From: Leptodontidium sp. MPI-SDFR-AT-0119
Taxonomy: Eukaryota; Ascomycota; Leotiomycetes; Helotiales; Leptodontidiaceae
Assembly (NCBI GenBank): GCA_020726505.1
Contig: JAHLEZ010000004.1
Span: 1-64,000 of the forward strand
Direction of reading: 5' to 3'
Length of the DNA stretch: 64,000 nt
Each line of letters begins with the position of its first letter. Within the stretch, counting starts at the first letter, position 1. This document shows, piece after piece, positions 10,851 through 22,636 of the stretch. The notes under the pieces were generated by a model. The model was not told where the DNA came from and did no database searches. It worked only from the letters and a program-made list of their open reading frames with translations. Made by a program: the position numbers and the translations under genes.

Positions 10851-12708
10851 TTACCCCGATGTAGCCTCGGAAGGAGGGTCTTTATCGCTGTCCTCTCCGC
10901 TTGTAGACGTCGCTGAGGTCTTTAGGCGTTTCGATGCCGGAGGGGAAAGGGATTCAAGGAGGTTGGATGATACTAGTTGGGTAGCAGTTGCTTGTTGTGC
11001 TGTTGTGGGCCTTGTGGCAGAAGGTATCGAGGGACCTGCGACATGCTTGGGTGTAAAGGAGCCCAAAAACTTTCGTTGGTACGTAGGTCCAGAATATAGC
11101 AGTGTCCATATTTCCGCTTCCCCAGGTATTCTTGGCCCTGGAGCTTTCTGAAACAATGGCAGTAGGTGTTTAGCCTCTCCTAAAATGATAGCAAAGGAGC
11201 TTGCAGCCTCTTTGACATCATATTTTTGCTCTTGCTCGACATAATGCAGACGTTGCTCTATCCAAGCACGATCCAAGTACCGAACAGCTGTGGGGGGTTG
11301 AGCATAACCGAAACCTGTATGGCGACCAGGAGACGACTCATGACGCTTAATCTCGTTAAGGATGGACCTCAAACCGTCAGTCCTGTCTATATCGTGACAG
11401 CAACTAGATGGTATGCGATCGTCCGGTCTAACGGTAATTCGTAGGAAAGATGAAGACGCTTTCAAGGAGATTCCTAAAGCCGTATGGACTAAGGAGAGGC
11501 AAGGAGCGCAGTAGATGTATGCTGTTGCGACTGGTAGCATTTCTTCTAAGAATTCGCGCTGGTAAGGATCCAGTTGACCACTCTCCTCCCGTAAAAGCTT
11601 CGCCATCAATTCCGATTCCTCTATTAGGGCTTCGAGCTTTAACCTGATGTTGATAAATTTTTTAACAGATTGCCAAAGGGCGCTACCACTTTCTGCATAT
11701 CCTGATGCAAGATCAAAACGATATGGATTCAGACCGTAAGTATCACCAACCATACATTTGGCCCCTAATTGTGCCATATCACATGGCTCACCTGACTCGG
11801 ACGTCTGACAGCGGCCGGTGAGCACTATTTGCTTCTTGCATCCTTCCACCTCGGTCAAAAGCGAGTCTACAACATTAGCTGAGGGAGTAGTATCAAACAA
11901 GGATCAAGTGCATACCTAAAGCATGGGTTGAAAGCAATCCATCCGATTGGGAACTAGCTGCAAGGCCGGAATGATTGAGAGCTTCGGAATCTCCTATCCT
12001 TTCTTCTGCTTTTCGGTGATCAACTGTTCCCATTTCGGAAGCCACGATGACGGACTTGGCAGCGTTGGAATAGGCACGATAAGAACCCTCAGATGCTGCG
12101 TCCAGGAGCCTCAACTGCGAGAAGTCCTCGATGAGTCCGATATCCGCCACAATTCTGTTGTCTTGCGATTGTCTATCAACGGGTACAATTTCATATAAAC
12201 CGTCGATCATGGTTTTGAGGTTATTGATAAGTTTCTCAAACTTTGCCTGTTCATAGATGGCCCACTTTACCCGGGAAGCAAGCGTCGGTCTAGGATTCTC
12301 TAAAGGATGGCGAGTGCGAAACCGTGCATATGCAATTCTGAAAAGATTCATATTATTTGAGCTAAGGAACCCGATTGCTGTGTCCGTTGGCGCGTTCGAA
12401 GTCCTCACTCCATAGGACTTTCGGAGGTCTTCGGAATTAGTCAAGAGTTTTTCAATGCTCTCTAAGCACCTCTTGAGGAGCTCAGCCTTGGACTGATCTT
12501 CAAGCATTTGGTGATGCTGACTGTCGTCGAGAATTCCAACAGTGTTACCCCAATCCAACAGCCTAGTCTTCTCGATGTCGAGTCTGACAAGCGAAATTTT
12601 ATAGTCCTCGTCCAAGTGTTGGCCTGCCTTGAAGTAGCCAAAGGCATCGACACAAGAGCTAAAGATACCAGCAACTGCCAGGACGAGCCCAAATGCTTCG
12701 ACAGCCAT
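10851..12708 (-). CDS. HeLo-domain protein (HET-s/LopB N-terminal type), about 602 aa
   Basis: Exon 1 (11916-12708) begins MAVEAFGLVLAVAGIFSSC, then has DAFGYFKAGQHLDEDYKISL and RLDIEKTRLLDWGNTVGI. This is the HeLo domain (PF14479 family), a four-helix membrane-perforating fold found at the N terminus of HET-S and related cell-death executors. The intron (11867-11915, 49 bp) has donor GTATGC, branch CTAAT and acceptor TAG and joins in phase. Exon 2 (10851-11866) encodes an alpha-helical middle region without a recognised domain and a Ser/Thr/Pro-rich acidic tail with a basic KRLK patch. No prion-forming repeat, lipase, kinase or NLR module was seen. An alternative acceptor 12 bp earlier also keeps frame. 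Two HET genes lie within the same 50 kb, but physical linkage does not prove a shared function. Confidence 0.8.
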
Positions 12709-14093
12709 TTCGATAGACGATGCTCACGATTATGCAGGAAGTGATGAATTTGATTGTAATGGACAAAAAGATGACTGGGGTAGCCTTATAAGGTGTTAAC
12801 TTGCGGAGAGGGGCAATCGACGTCAAGAAAAAGGTAAGTTTAAAAGATTGAACAATGAAGATCAGGCTATTTCATCCTTGTTATCTTTTTTGTAATTTGC
12901 GTCAACCAGCCGATGAAAGTGCCTTGCTATTATAATTCGCTACAATCAAAAGAATTGGGCTCTGCTGGGGCTGTGAAGCATGTTGCATTGATGAGCCACC
13001 GCCATGTTCCACGAAATGCAGGTTAGTGTGCTCATAGGCTTTGGAATCGACAGTCAAGTTTGAGTGGTCTGCATGTTGCTCCCTGGAGAAGTTGGTCTCT
13101 GCAATGCAGCGCGAAGAGCATGTCGAGATCTGGACGTACCTTTAAATATTTGATTGCGCTCTTTTCATCCTCTGGGGGAAGTAGTGAGCAGATTACTTTG
13201 ACTTTACCGATCGTGGCGGTCATCAGCATTTTCCGAGCTTTTGCCTCCCACCAGCTTGAAGCGATCACGTCCTCACGAGGAGCCGCAGAGCCCATGAAGG
13301 AAAATCTTTTGGTGGAGTCGACATGGGAGGTGGTTGTTGAATCCGCTCATCGCTTGGTTGGTCAACGTCCTCTCCAACAGATACGAGGAAGCTTGTAATC
13401 TGAGGCAGAGGGTGAAGTACTGAACACCGACACATAAGTCTTATCATCTCCCTCCTCCTTCATCGTCTCTCCTATCGCCCTCTGTGCTGGCGGCCGTCGC
13501 GGCTCACTACTGGGCATATGCACCGCCTCCTGCAAGAATGAAGGTTATTCTCAGCTGCAGGAGGAGCACAGGCTACTGATCTGGTGGACCGGCACCGTTA
13601 TACTTTGTTGACTAAATCTGCCTTGGATTGGGTTCCACGATACGTCAGCCCACGGACCTGGCTGCACAGCCACAGGCCTCAAACGCTCACTTGCAGTCCG
13701 TCATTAGTTTCACACAACAAATCAACTTGTCCGAATCTCGCTCCTTGATTCGTCCCGGACTTGTCGCAGGTGTAAACTCATCGCTTGACCTCCCCGTGGA
13801 GGAGGCTGTGCATCACATTGGCGAATCACCGGTGACCGCCACCCTACCTTGTTTGGACTCGACGGACAAAGGAAAGGCTGGGGAGTGTGCCTTGCCGGAC
13901 GGTCTTGGGCTCATCATCCTTCTGCTACCTTTTATCGACAGCTATGTTTCCTTTTCCCTTCTTTCCCCAACTTCCTAACTGCAACTCACACTGGCATTCC
14001 ATGCCCAATTCTACTACGCTGTACGAACCTCCCAGTCCTTCTTGCGTCAACCAACCCCGGCCACCATCCAGCTTGCCTGACATCTGCCAATAC

Positions 14094-14310
14094 TACCAGG
14101 TACTAGTACCCCGACGTCCCCAGAACCGGGAACTGGTCGTGCATAAGTAAGAGTACCTTTCGTACCAGGTGCTACTACCTCGGCGTCCCCAGAACCGGGA
14201 ACTAGTCGAGCATAGGTAATACTACCAGGTACTACTACCTTGACGTCCCCAGAACCGGGAATTGATTATGCATAGGGTAATAGTACCAGGTAGTACTAAC
14301 CCGGAACCCC
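14094..14310. repeat. Minisatellite of about 60 bp, three units plus a partial
   Basis: Units start TACCAGGT at 14094, 14163, 14223 and 14284 (periods 69, 60 and 61 bp). Each of the first three contains the invariant core CGTCCCCAGAACCGGGAA followed by a GCATA-containing segment. Confidence 0.9.
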
Positions 14311-15151
14311 GCATTTCTAACCAAGGGACCAGGCAAAGCAGAAGGGACAAAGGCTCGAACTTGGAGGTCTGTAGGGGGAGCAAGTGTGTTGCGTAGATTA
14401 AGGAGGATAATACAAGACGACGAAGAAGGAGTTATTCGAGGAAGTTGGTGTTGAAGGATAATCTCGATCAGCGCCGTTGGCTGTGACGGAATTTGTGAGG
14501 TATGTCGGCGAAAAGTGAACTCGACTTGTCGCCAAACGCGTCAGAGGCGTCGAATCAACTCCGCAGATCTCCAAACTCTAGAAATGTAGTATTTAGGCAT
14601 TTTCAAATCGATAAAGAATCTGCGACGCGAATCTGGAGTTGTGGTGGAGGTTGACAATTGTCTGTTGTTGTTGAGGAAGAAAAGAGACGAAGCTGCAGCG
14701 AAAGCTTGGGCGCTTCCTTGGCAGGGTAGATCAAGTCGAGACTGAACTGGGAGTTGGCAGAAAGCCAAGCCACCAACAAAGCTTCAAGCTGTGGGGGCGA
14801 GGCTCCCACCCATCGTGCCCATCCTGCCAAAACTGCCCCTTTGAAGTGCCACTGGACAATCCCTCACCCCACTTGTTTCTATCCTCCAGTATACTTTTTG
14901 GCCCTCCCAAAACGGCCCTGTGCTAATAATCCCCTCGAGACTGCCAAAATAAGCATTCGTGTGGCGGGGCGGGCTAGCAGGGAATATTCTCTTGGCAAAA
15001 TAGAAGTCTGCCCCAGCCATAAACGGTATTACGCCACAATAAGCGGTTAGCAGGAAGAGGCGCATGCAGGTGGGCGACTGAGCAGGTAGGGGGATATCAG
15101 TGACGATTGGTGGCCCTCTAGTCGAGCGGAGAAGTCATCTTGATGTATTGC

Positions 15152-15480
15152 TCCACTTTAGCAGGCCATTCGAAAAACCCAAAATTCTACCCTCTAGTTT
15201 GTCGCTTAATTTATGCTTATTTTGTCATATGCTACATTCATGGCCACTTTACAGGGTCTCAGGCATCCCCGCCGGAAATCACAAACACAACTCTCTCTTC
15301 ATTTTGTTTACGGTGGTCCACTTTAGCAAGCCATCCGAAAAACTCAAAAATCTACCCTTAGTTTGTCGCTTGATATATGCTTCTTTTGTCATATGCTACA
15401 TCTATGGCCGTTTTACAGGGTCTCAGGCATCCCCACCGAAAATCCCAATTCCAACACAACCTCTCTTCCCTCTGTTTACG
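15152..15480. repeat. Diverged tandem duplication of about 163 bp
   Basis: Copy 1 (15152-15312) and copy 2 (15317-15480) both start TCCACTTTAGCA, share TTTGTCATATGCTACAT and TTTACAGGGTCTCAGGCATC, and end at TGTTTACG. They differ by scattered substitutions and small indels, so the duplication is not recent. Confidence 0.88.
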
Positions 15481-16562
15481 AATCTTCGTCTTGAACTTCA
15501 CCCCATATATATAGTGGGTTAGTTCCTCGCTGCGCGTTTGTGAGATCCTCAAGTCTGACAACGACATTTTGGATTGCACAACAATACTATTTTCCTTCCT
15601 TTTTCCTGGAGGTCGTCTGCATAAGATCGGTGTGGCAGATGATGGGCAGTCATTGCTATGTATGTGAAGACTGGGAGGTGAAAGAGTGCGAATGGATTTC
15701 AGCGATTCGCACTCCTTCCCGTCCCGTTCCGCCTCTAGCGGCTCTCCCGAACCGTGGGACAACCCCGGCATTAACACCCCAGAGTCTTGTCGAGATTGCT
15801 GCATGTCGAGGAATAGGGTAGAGGAAGGAGTAGAAGAAGAAGGAAATCATGGTGGATACCCTCCTCAATTCCCAAGGTCGCGGGGGGGGCTTTCCCAGAC
15901 CCTGAAATTCAACTTCACTTGCATACCGCCGACCTATGTCTGTGCTTGGAATAGGAAAAGGAATCTCGTTCGCGTATTTTAGCAATGATGTGCAACCGCC
16001 ACGCAAGCGAGACCACTACCGAAATCTAGAAACCGTCCTCCTGTCCCTACTACCAAGACTGCTTGGCTTGCTCCCCGAAACGTAACCTTGGCCTAATTCC
16101 GCTTCTCTATTTTTAGATTCTGAGTACTACAATTGCGCGTATGTCTGTTTGATATGGTGCACTTCGGATTGCTCACGTCTCCCAGGGGACTGCTGTTCCC
16201 GGCCCTTCCCTGAAAGGAGCGGTGAGGAGGAATATCTTGTTCCACCCCACAATTATAGTCTATCATGTTGGTCGTGTATATTCGCTTTTCCCATTCGCTC
16301 TCACCTACCTAAGCGCCTTATCTTGTACTCCCACACCAGTTGGTTCTCGCTCTTGCAACGAATGAGCGAACAATCTCATATCTCGAATGAAAGAGCCTCG
16401 AAACAGATCTTCAAATGCGAACCATAATGGCTCTCCGTTGCCCGTCTCATATACCCCTTGCCTCCTCAAAGTACTAATCTCTAACAACGTCTATAATATA
16501 ATCTTGTCTTTTCTCTAAATATATTCCTACGACTCTACTTCCCTCAACATTGTGATCTTACT

Positions 16563-19126
16563 ATGGCCGCTATCCCAGGATTACACTCGATGGCCGACCT
16601 TCGGTTAGTTAAATAGATCTAGCTTCTTAATTTAGTTAATTCCCTTTGTGCGGAAGGATTAAGTGAATTTACCGCCCTACCTTAATTAATTGTCTATAGA
16701 GATTAATTAAGTAGTAAAAGTTCCCTTCTCGAGGCGATTTCCGGAGTTCCGTTCTTACAGAAGAATAATCTTTATACACGATTTGTAATAGAAGTCATCT
16801 TGCGTAGGGCTTCTAACTCTGAAATCAGAGTTTCTTTAGTTAGTCTTTTATATCCCCTAGCTATCTAATACTAATATAATATAAGTGCTAAGGAAAGGTT
16901 AATCGTTAGTCGATTAGGATCGGCTTTGGCAATTTCGACATAAAGTCTCCTCCCTTAAAGACTTCATTACCCTCTTTAAGTAAGCTAAAGATACTATAAG
17001 ACTTTTATTTATTAGTAGGAACGCATTTACTAAAGATATTCTTCGAGTTGAAATCTTAAGGCTAATACAACTATAACTCACTATCGTTAACCTCCTGTCG
17101 TACAGGCACGGGCCTACGGCACCATGGCTCTGCTGAGTCAGCAGCCCCTATTCTTGTACGTAGTCAGTTACTCCCTACGAGCCTCCTTTTACAGAATTCA
17201 GACAACTTCATCACCACTTTAAGAGAGCACCTACTTTATGCTCCACTTCTGTACCACACCTCCTTAGTTTGATTTACTCGTATAATAAATACTAGACTAA
17301 ACATAACGTCGAGCTTATTACGAACCTCGTGGCCAAGTATATGGCGAATCCAAGGAGTATTATCCTCGCTATAGTGTCTACTAAGAACGACTTCTTAAAT
17401 TAAATTATAAGGAATTAAGCTAAGTAATAATAAACGCAGTAGCTTATACTAAGCTAGGTTCTTAAAAGGGCTCGAGAAGTAGATCCTTAAAGACTATAAA
17501 CCCTCGGTGTGATTACGAAGCCAGATTAGCTCGTCCGTGGCAGTAATAGCGAGAAAATCTTCTTAAGCTTTATAAGAAATAAGCAAGTTGAGTTTGAACT
17601 TAGCTAGTATATTATTAGAAACCTCGACTTTAGAGATAAGGACTAAGACAGAGATGTTGTCGAGACTTAATTCTTGGCCGAGAGTAATTTCTGGTCTCTC
17701 CCCGCTACTTATCTTAGAATTATATACTTACGGTAGCGGTTAAGTATCGTACTCTTTAAATAAATAAAGGCTAAGCTTCCACGGCTAATCAAGGACATCG
17801 AGACGAATATCACGACTTGTCGGCATATGTGACGATTCTAGTACTTTAGGTGCTGACGTCACGTGTTCAGGGGCTAGTGTTTTAGCTTTGAGGATATAGG
17901 GGTCAGCTACAGCTACAGCTGTCCTTCTTCTGTATCTATTGTTCTAAGTACGAAGTGTATTGTCTTGAATCTGTCTGTCTTGAGTGCCTCCGTAACAGCA
18001 TAACTTGGACAAATTAGGTCCCGCACGTGTAGGTCTAGATAAGTAGAAAAACTTTTTAGTCGATTTGAGCGATGATTTCCAGTCGCTTTGTAATACAGTT
18101 ACTAAAGGTAACTACGAGCACCTATTCTTTGCGAAACAATCCCAGTTCGATCGGCGCCTCGCAATAATAATTGCGAATAGGGGAGTCGAATTCGAAGAAG
18201 ATATTCGAATAGAAAAAGCGCAATAGAAGATCGTTGAAGGTGTAAGTAAGAGGAAAAACTAACGTACTCGAACAGAGGCTGTGGAGGAAGTGTGCGAGCT
18301 ACTAAAGAAGAGTCGCGGTCGCGAAATAGGAAGCCCCTAGATTGTTAATATATCTACTAACTACTATTAGCTACTAGGTCTCCTTAATCCGCTTCTTATT
18401 AGCGAAGTCTTCCGCGAATACAGCCAGCCTTAAGAAGGGTTAATACGCTAATATATTAAAGATGTGTGGAATATAACGAAGAGTTTCGTGGAGTAGGGGC
18501 TATAATACTTGACTGACACTATAGTTAGCGATGCCCTACTATAGTACTTACTTAATCCCCTTATAGACAAGAGGTTAGTTTTGGCAAACACTAAACTTAA
18601 CTAGCTTATAGTAGTCCACAAGGAACATCTAGAAATTAGAAACTATTACTTTATAAACAAATATAATACCCTCTAACGAGATTAAACTAATACTAAGACT
18701 ACTCAGGTTCTTTAAGAGGCATTTGTGCGGCGTCTCTCAATAACTACAGGGGACATTTCACGCCTCGTCGCACTGCTGCGTGAAAGTACAGAGGTTAATA
18801 TAGATCTTATTGCGGCCGAATCGACTTTTAATGCGATAGAGGCATTCTATAAGGTACATAAATGCTCTATGCCCCCTTCTTTATTTATCTAACCGCCTTT
18901 AAAACAGGTCGTAATAAAGTTGTTTATTAATAATGTGCTAAACCTAGTTATCCGCGCGATTATTACTTTACGCCTTTTATTTATGTTTTGTCTAAAGTTA
19001 ATCTTTGCGATAGACCTTAAACTCGTAAAGGATATCGCATCGGAGACAAAAAACAAGAGATTGCGGCGAGAAGAAATCAACGATAAGCTCAAAGCTTTAG
19101 AAGTAGGAAATAACCTTTATAAGTAG
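16563..19126 (+). pseudogene. Dynamin-like large GTPase, RIP-degraded and split by a solo LTR
   Basis: From ATG 16563 the plus strand shows the GTPase domain, stalk and GED of a dynamin-family protein, riddled with stops. The P-loop at 16698-16724, GDQSSGKSS in the family, reads R-D-stop-L-S-S-K-S-S, four transition changes. The Q/LEAISG block follows. The G4 motif LGVITKPD is intact at about 17506-17526. Stalk motifs FLVDLSDDFQ and EHLFFAKQSQFDRRL lie at about 18050-18160. The LLNPLLISEVFRE block is at about 18390, and the GED near 18840-19126 has KLVKDIASET. Frame shifts between blocks probably reflect introns and small indels. A 170-bp element interrupts it at 17828-17997 (listed separately). 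Fungal Mx/dynamin-like genes are multicopy, which would expose them to RIP. It converges on the deaminase relic downstream. Confidence 0.85.
17828..17997. mobile_element. Solo LTR (170 bp) inserted in the dynamin relic, 5-bp TSD GCATA
   Basis: The element begins TGTGACGATTC and ends CTCCGTAACA, and is bounded by exact direct repeats GCATA at 17823-17827 and 17998-18002. Removing the element and one repeat restores the dynamin stalk in frame (...TTCRH then NLDKLGPARVG...). TG...CA ends, length and a 5-bp duplication identify an LTR-retrotransposon solo LTR. Its interior keeps CpA and CAG-rich stretches (a triple CTACAG motif), so it is much less RIPed than its host sequence. Confidence 0.88.
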
Positions 19127-19999
19127 TATACCTTACGTGTAACTTCTGGTTAATTTGTCTTAACCTCGACTGAGCTTGCCACTAATAAGTATAGTGTTAC
19201 CAATTCTCAGGCAGGCGAGATCTTTTGATTCTTTGACCTCGACCTCGTCAATGATTAGTGTTAAAGAGGCGGAAGAAACTCCAGTTGCCGAAGAGTCAGA
19301 CTCTGATGCACATCCATGACCCTTCCGCTAACAGCAAGCGGTTCATCATATACCAGAAAGTGCTATCTTTGAAGACCTGTTTTCATTTGCGGCGACCGCT
19401 ATATAGATTGTAAATTCCATAATTGTCAAATCCAAGAGACTCCAATCTTCGAGCCTTGAGATAATTTAGTTGAAAGTTGATCGACATGCAATTGCACAAT
19501 TCCTAAGGTGAATCATAATACGACATGCTTCTCCTTTAAATTACTAATAGCGACTTCTTCCTATGCGAACGAGATACAAATGAGTCCCCTTTGAGTGGTC
19601 CGCAGTTGGAAAGTAAGCTTATTTGAGTCTTAGGAGTAGTCTAATTTGAGTTCCGCTGCGGTGGGAATATCCTCTATCTTAATAATATGATTGTCCTAGT
19701 ATAACCTAATACTATCATTAATTTGTGCAACGGATAGACATCCCGAAAGAGCATAAAGAATATCAAAAGTGAGAGATAGTGTACTTAGCTCTAAATGAAG
19801 TGACGGTGTTATTAAGGAAACTAATTAGCTAAATGGCAGCTCCTTATCTTTAATAGTAAGAAGAGAAATATGATTTGCGATAAGTGCATACTCCGTCTTT
19901 AAGTCGCTTTCGTTAATGAGATTAAGTTGCGAAGGCGAGCTTGGCGGAGTTAAAGGCAGTGCTATGTATTGGAAGGGATCTTTGATTAGATACTTGTGA
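19127..19999. other. RIPed intergenic stretch between two convergent relics
   Basis: AT-rich sequence with stops in every frame. The first 200 bp may be the 3' tail of the dynamin relic. No further domain is readable. Confidence 0.45.
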
Positions 20000-21230
20000 A
20001 TAGATCGTGACTGAGATTGGACTGGAGATATGAAAGCTTGGCCTAAAGGTATAGCAGAAATGCCTGAGGATGACTAAGATGCGAGTAGTAATAAGATACT
20101 CTCATTAAGATAATAGTATCTTTTCTTCCTCTTTAATCTCGATGCCCTTTAGATCTTATTATTTATTATCTCTTTTAATAGTATAAAAAGGCGACCGAGC
20201 TCCTCGTACTAGTTTGCTAGAACGTTCATCTAGTTTGGCAAGATCTAGTTAGCGTAAAGCCAGCCGTGGGTCCGGGGTATATAAAAGCCGCTGTGGAGGG
20301 AGAAGAATAGATTATATAGGTAGTAAGTACTCTTACTTAAGTAGATAAATCTTAGTCGCTGTTGGCTTAGATGAATCTCATAAAAGAAGAGGAGCTGTAT
20401 CTTTGCGTGAACTTTCTAATGTAATATTAATAAAGAGGCAGGCATAGGGATTTAGAATAGCTTTACCTTAATACTCTTAAAGAGCCGATAATCCCTGTGT
20501 CTTGCTGCGCAAACGAGCTTAGAAGTTATAGAGTAGTATCGGCCTAATTTCCTAATTGCTTTTAGTAAGTATGCCTTTAAACTTAGCTTGATTATCGAAG
20601 TTTGAAGAGCTCGACTGAGATTAGTAGCTAAGGAGAATGCGTGAGCCTGCTTTACGATTTCCCCTACTACTTCTACTACTCCCTTCACTTTGATGATTTC
20701 CACATTCAGATTAGTTATACTCTTAAGACTAGCAAATAGGCTTTATAGATCTTCTACCTTACGCCTGCTTTCTTAAAGTGTCTTTATTACTTTAATCGAT
20801 CGACTATAAATCGCATCATGCAGCTGTTTAATGAGGGGTCGTTTTCTAGCCGTCTTTCTTGTAAGTTTTGCGTGACGCGATCGTAAACGGGATAGAATTC
20901 GATTAAGGTCGAGGCTAATAACTTCTCGAAAGGCTTCCGCCGTATCTTCTGATTTCGAGCGCACTAAACTGTAAATTAGCGAGTGTTGAAAGAAGATTAA
21001 GAAGCTAACCTCGCTGTGCAATATGCTTTAAGACTCTCACAAGCCTAACAAACCTCGCCGTAACTAATAAGAGGTCTCCCGTATTTGCTGCTACTCGTAT
21101 TGTGATTTCTTTCCTATTACGGTTTTCTTTTACGTAAACGGCTATAACCTTAAGATTATTGTTTAAAGTAGTAAAGAGGAATACTAAGTTATACGCAATC
21201 TCTTTTTCCCGCGTAACACTTAGTTAAACG
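20000..21230 (-). pseudogene. OTT_1508-like nucleic-acid/nucleotide deaminase family gene, RIP-degraded
   Basis: The minus strand reads from a charged helical N-terminal region (ARFVRLVRVLKHIAQRG, then SLDLNRILSRLRSRHAKL) to a deaminase-type core. The zinc/proton-shuttle motif His-Ala-Glu is present as HAK (20401-20409), followed by QLLFFYEIH. The second motif, expected SxSACYLCNLF, appears as S-T-Y-Y-L-Y-N-L-F (Cys codons at 20323-20325 and 20314-20316 both now Tyr). Next come GFYIPRTHGWLYANW and a basic tail. HAE plus CxxC with 'PRTHGRLY' is the pattern of the fungal OTT_1508-like deaminase family (PF14441), whose cellular substrate is unknown. Stops occur about every 30 codons. The two longest open pieces (20452-20703 and 20773-21021) share one frame, and an intron probably lies near 21021. 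Family recognition is from memory of the motif set, so moderately certain. Confidence 0.68.
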
Positions 21231-22636
21231 GGTTGAGTTAATCCTTAAGTTAATAAGATTCTCTCTCGGTATTTTAGGGAGCTCGTTTAGCTATCGGAGG
21301 TTGCTAATGGATTACTATAATTGCGCGCGGGTGATCTCGCTTCTTTATAGTGTCTTTATGTTTGTTTCGTCTTTTTCTGCTTTTTCTTCTTAGGCGGCTT
21401 GCTAAGTGCGGGCTGGCGGAGCAAAGAGTAATAGTCATAATCGCCTAAGAATTTAATGTCTTTAGAGGGTCTCGCTATTAAGTTAATTAGAAAGGATGTG
21501 GAAGTACAAGATAAATAGTGGCCATAAGGCGGCGATTACGAGTGGTTTAGTAGCTAGAGCTAAGATGGCAGTAGGTGTTACGATAGGCGTCGTGTTAACT
21601 GGCGCTCTTAAGGGGGTAGTTAGTGGGGCCTGCCCCTCCTGCGGTATCGGTATTCGCGCCTTAGTTAGCCCCACTAAGCTGACATCGCTAGTTAGGAAAC
21701 CGTTTAGTAACCTTACCCCTCTCCTTATTCTATTACTAACTTTATATATAGCTTACTAGATTAATTTAACCTCTAAGTCTTAGACAACTATTATCATAAT
21801 GGATCCCTAGGGCGCAAGAATCTAAGCCAATTGCAAAATCATTTGGGCCGAGGGGGACTACGACCTCGACCTTAAGATTAATAATTAGGTGGAATATACA
21901 TGCGTTGTTAAGAGGAACCTTGGGACAAGCTTCGGACCGCTATTAATAATAATTAGATTATGTAACTTGGCAAAGTAAGCTTGGAGAGAGCGGGATAAAA
22001 TGCTATGTGTATGGGTTAAGCAAATATAAAGCGGATAGCCGATAATTTCATTCCCGATTGACGAGGCAGGACATCTGATTGAAATTGATAATGCTGGGGA
22101 TTCGTTTCTGGGCAATATTATTACCCCGCCAGTAAAATGAGAGGATATGTAGAGATTAGAAACCTGGCAAGCTTTGGGAGGCAAGGTGTGAGATGGGATC
22201 AAACTTGAATTCCAAATAATGCCCTGGACCTCACCACGTAAATAAGCTCTGTTGCCGGTTGCCGGTTCATGTTATAGAGAACAAGAAATGTCAAGTCGTT
22301 TGTTGATTTGAAAGGCCCGATCCATTTCCCTTACCCGACCCCCAAACGGTCTGCTTAAGGGCTGGCTTGGATCGAAAGAATTGCGACGCCTCTCACTCGG
22401 TCTCGTTTATGTATGGACAGAAAGCAACGACATTAAGATTTGATTAGAGTAATTTCCCCCTTTGACCTCCAGCCCGTTGAAAATCGTAAACAAATATCCA
22501 GATATTACTCGACTAAATTTCAAGAACAAGGCCTCACGCACGTTATATCACGACTTCCACACGTATACAAAGCTTACCACAGAATGATGACTTCAAGAAT
22601 GAAGGTTAGGTTCTCATAGTAGCTGTACAATACTCC
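21231..22636. other. AT-rich to mixed DNA, no gene recognised
   Basis: A short frame on each strand covers 21483-21759, and a 105-codon minus frame lies at 21885-22202, but none resembles a family. The sequence from 22210 onward has normal composition and may be the 3' flank of the GMC relic. Confidence 0.4.

Larger units (their letters stand above)
12709..16562. other. 3.9-kb gene-poor interval with two tandem repeats
   Basis: Base composition is balanced and many short open frames exist on both strands, but they overlap one another, lack family resemblance and show no convincing introns. Candidates inspected without success include 13032-13295 (minus), 13628-13978 (plus) and 15656-16006 (minus). 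Repeats are listed separately. A regulatory or non-coding transcript role cannot be excluded. Confidence 0.45.

Noticed and set aside
13032..13447. Possible small gene on the minus strand
   Set aside because: The two overlapping frames are not joined by a plausible intron and show no family resemblance.
15656..16006. 116-codon minus-strand frame
   Set aside because: An equally long plus-strand frame overlaps it; neither resembles a protein family.
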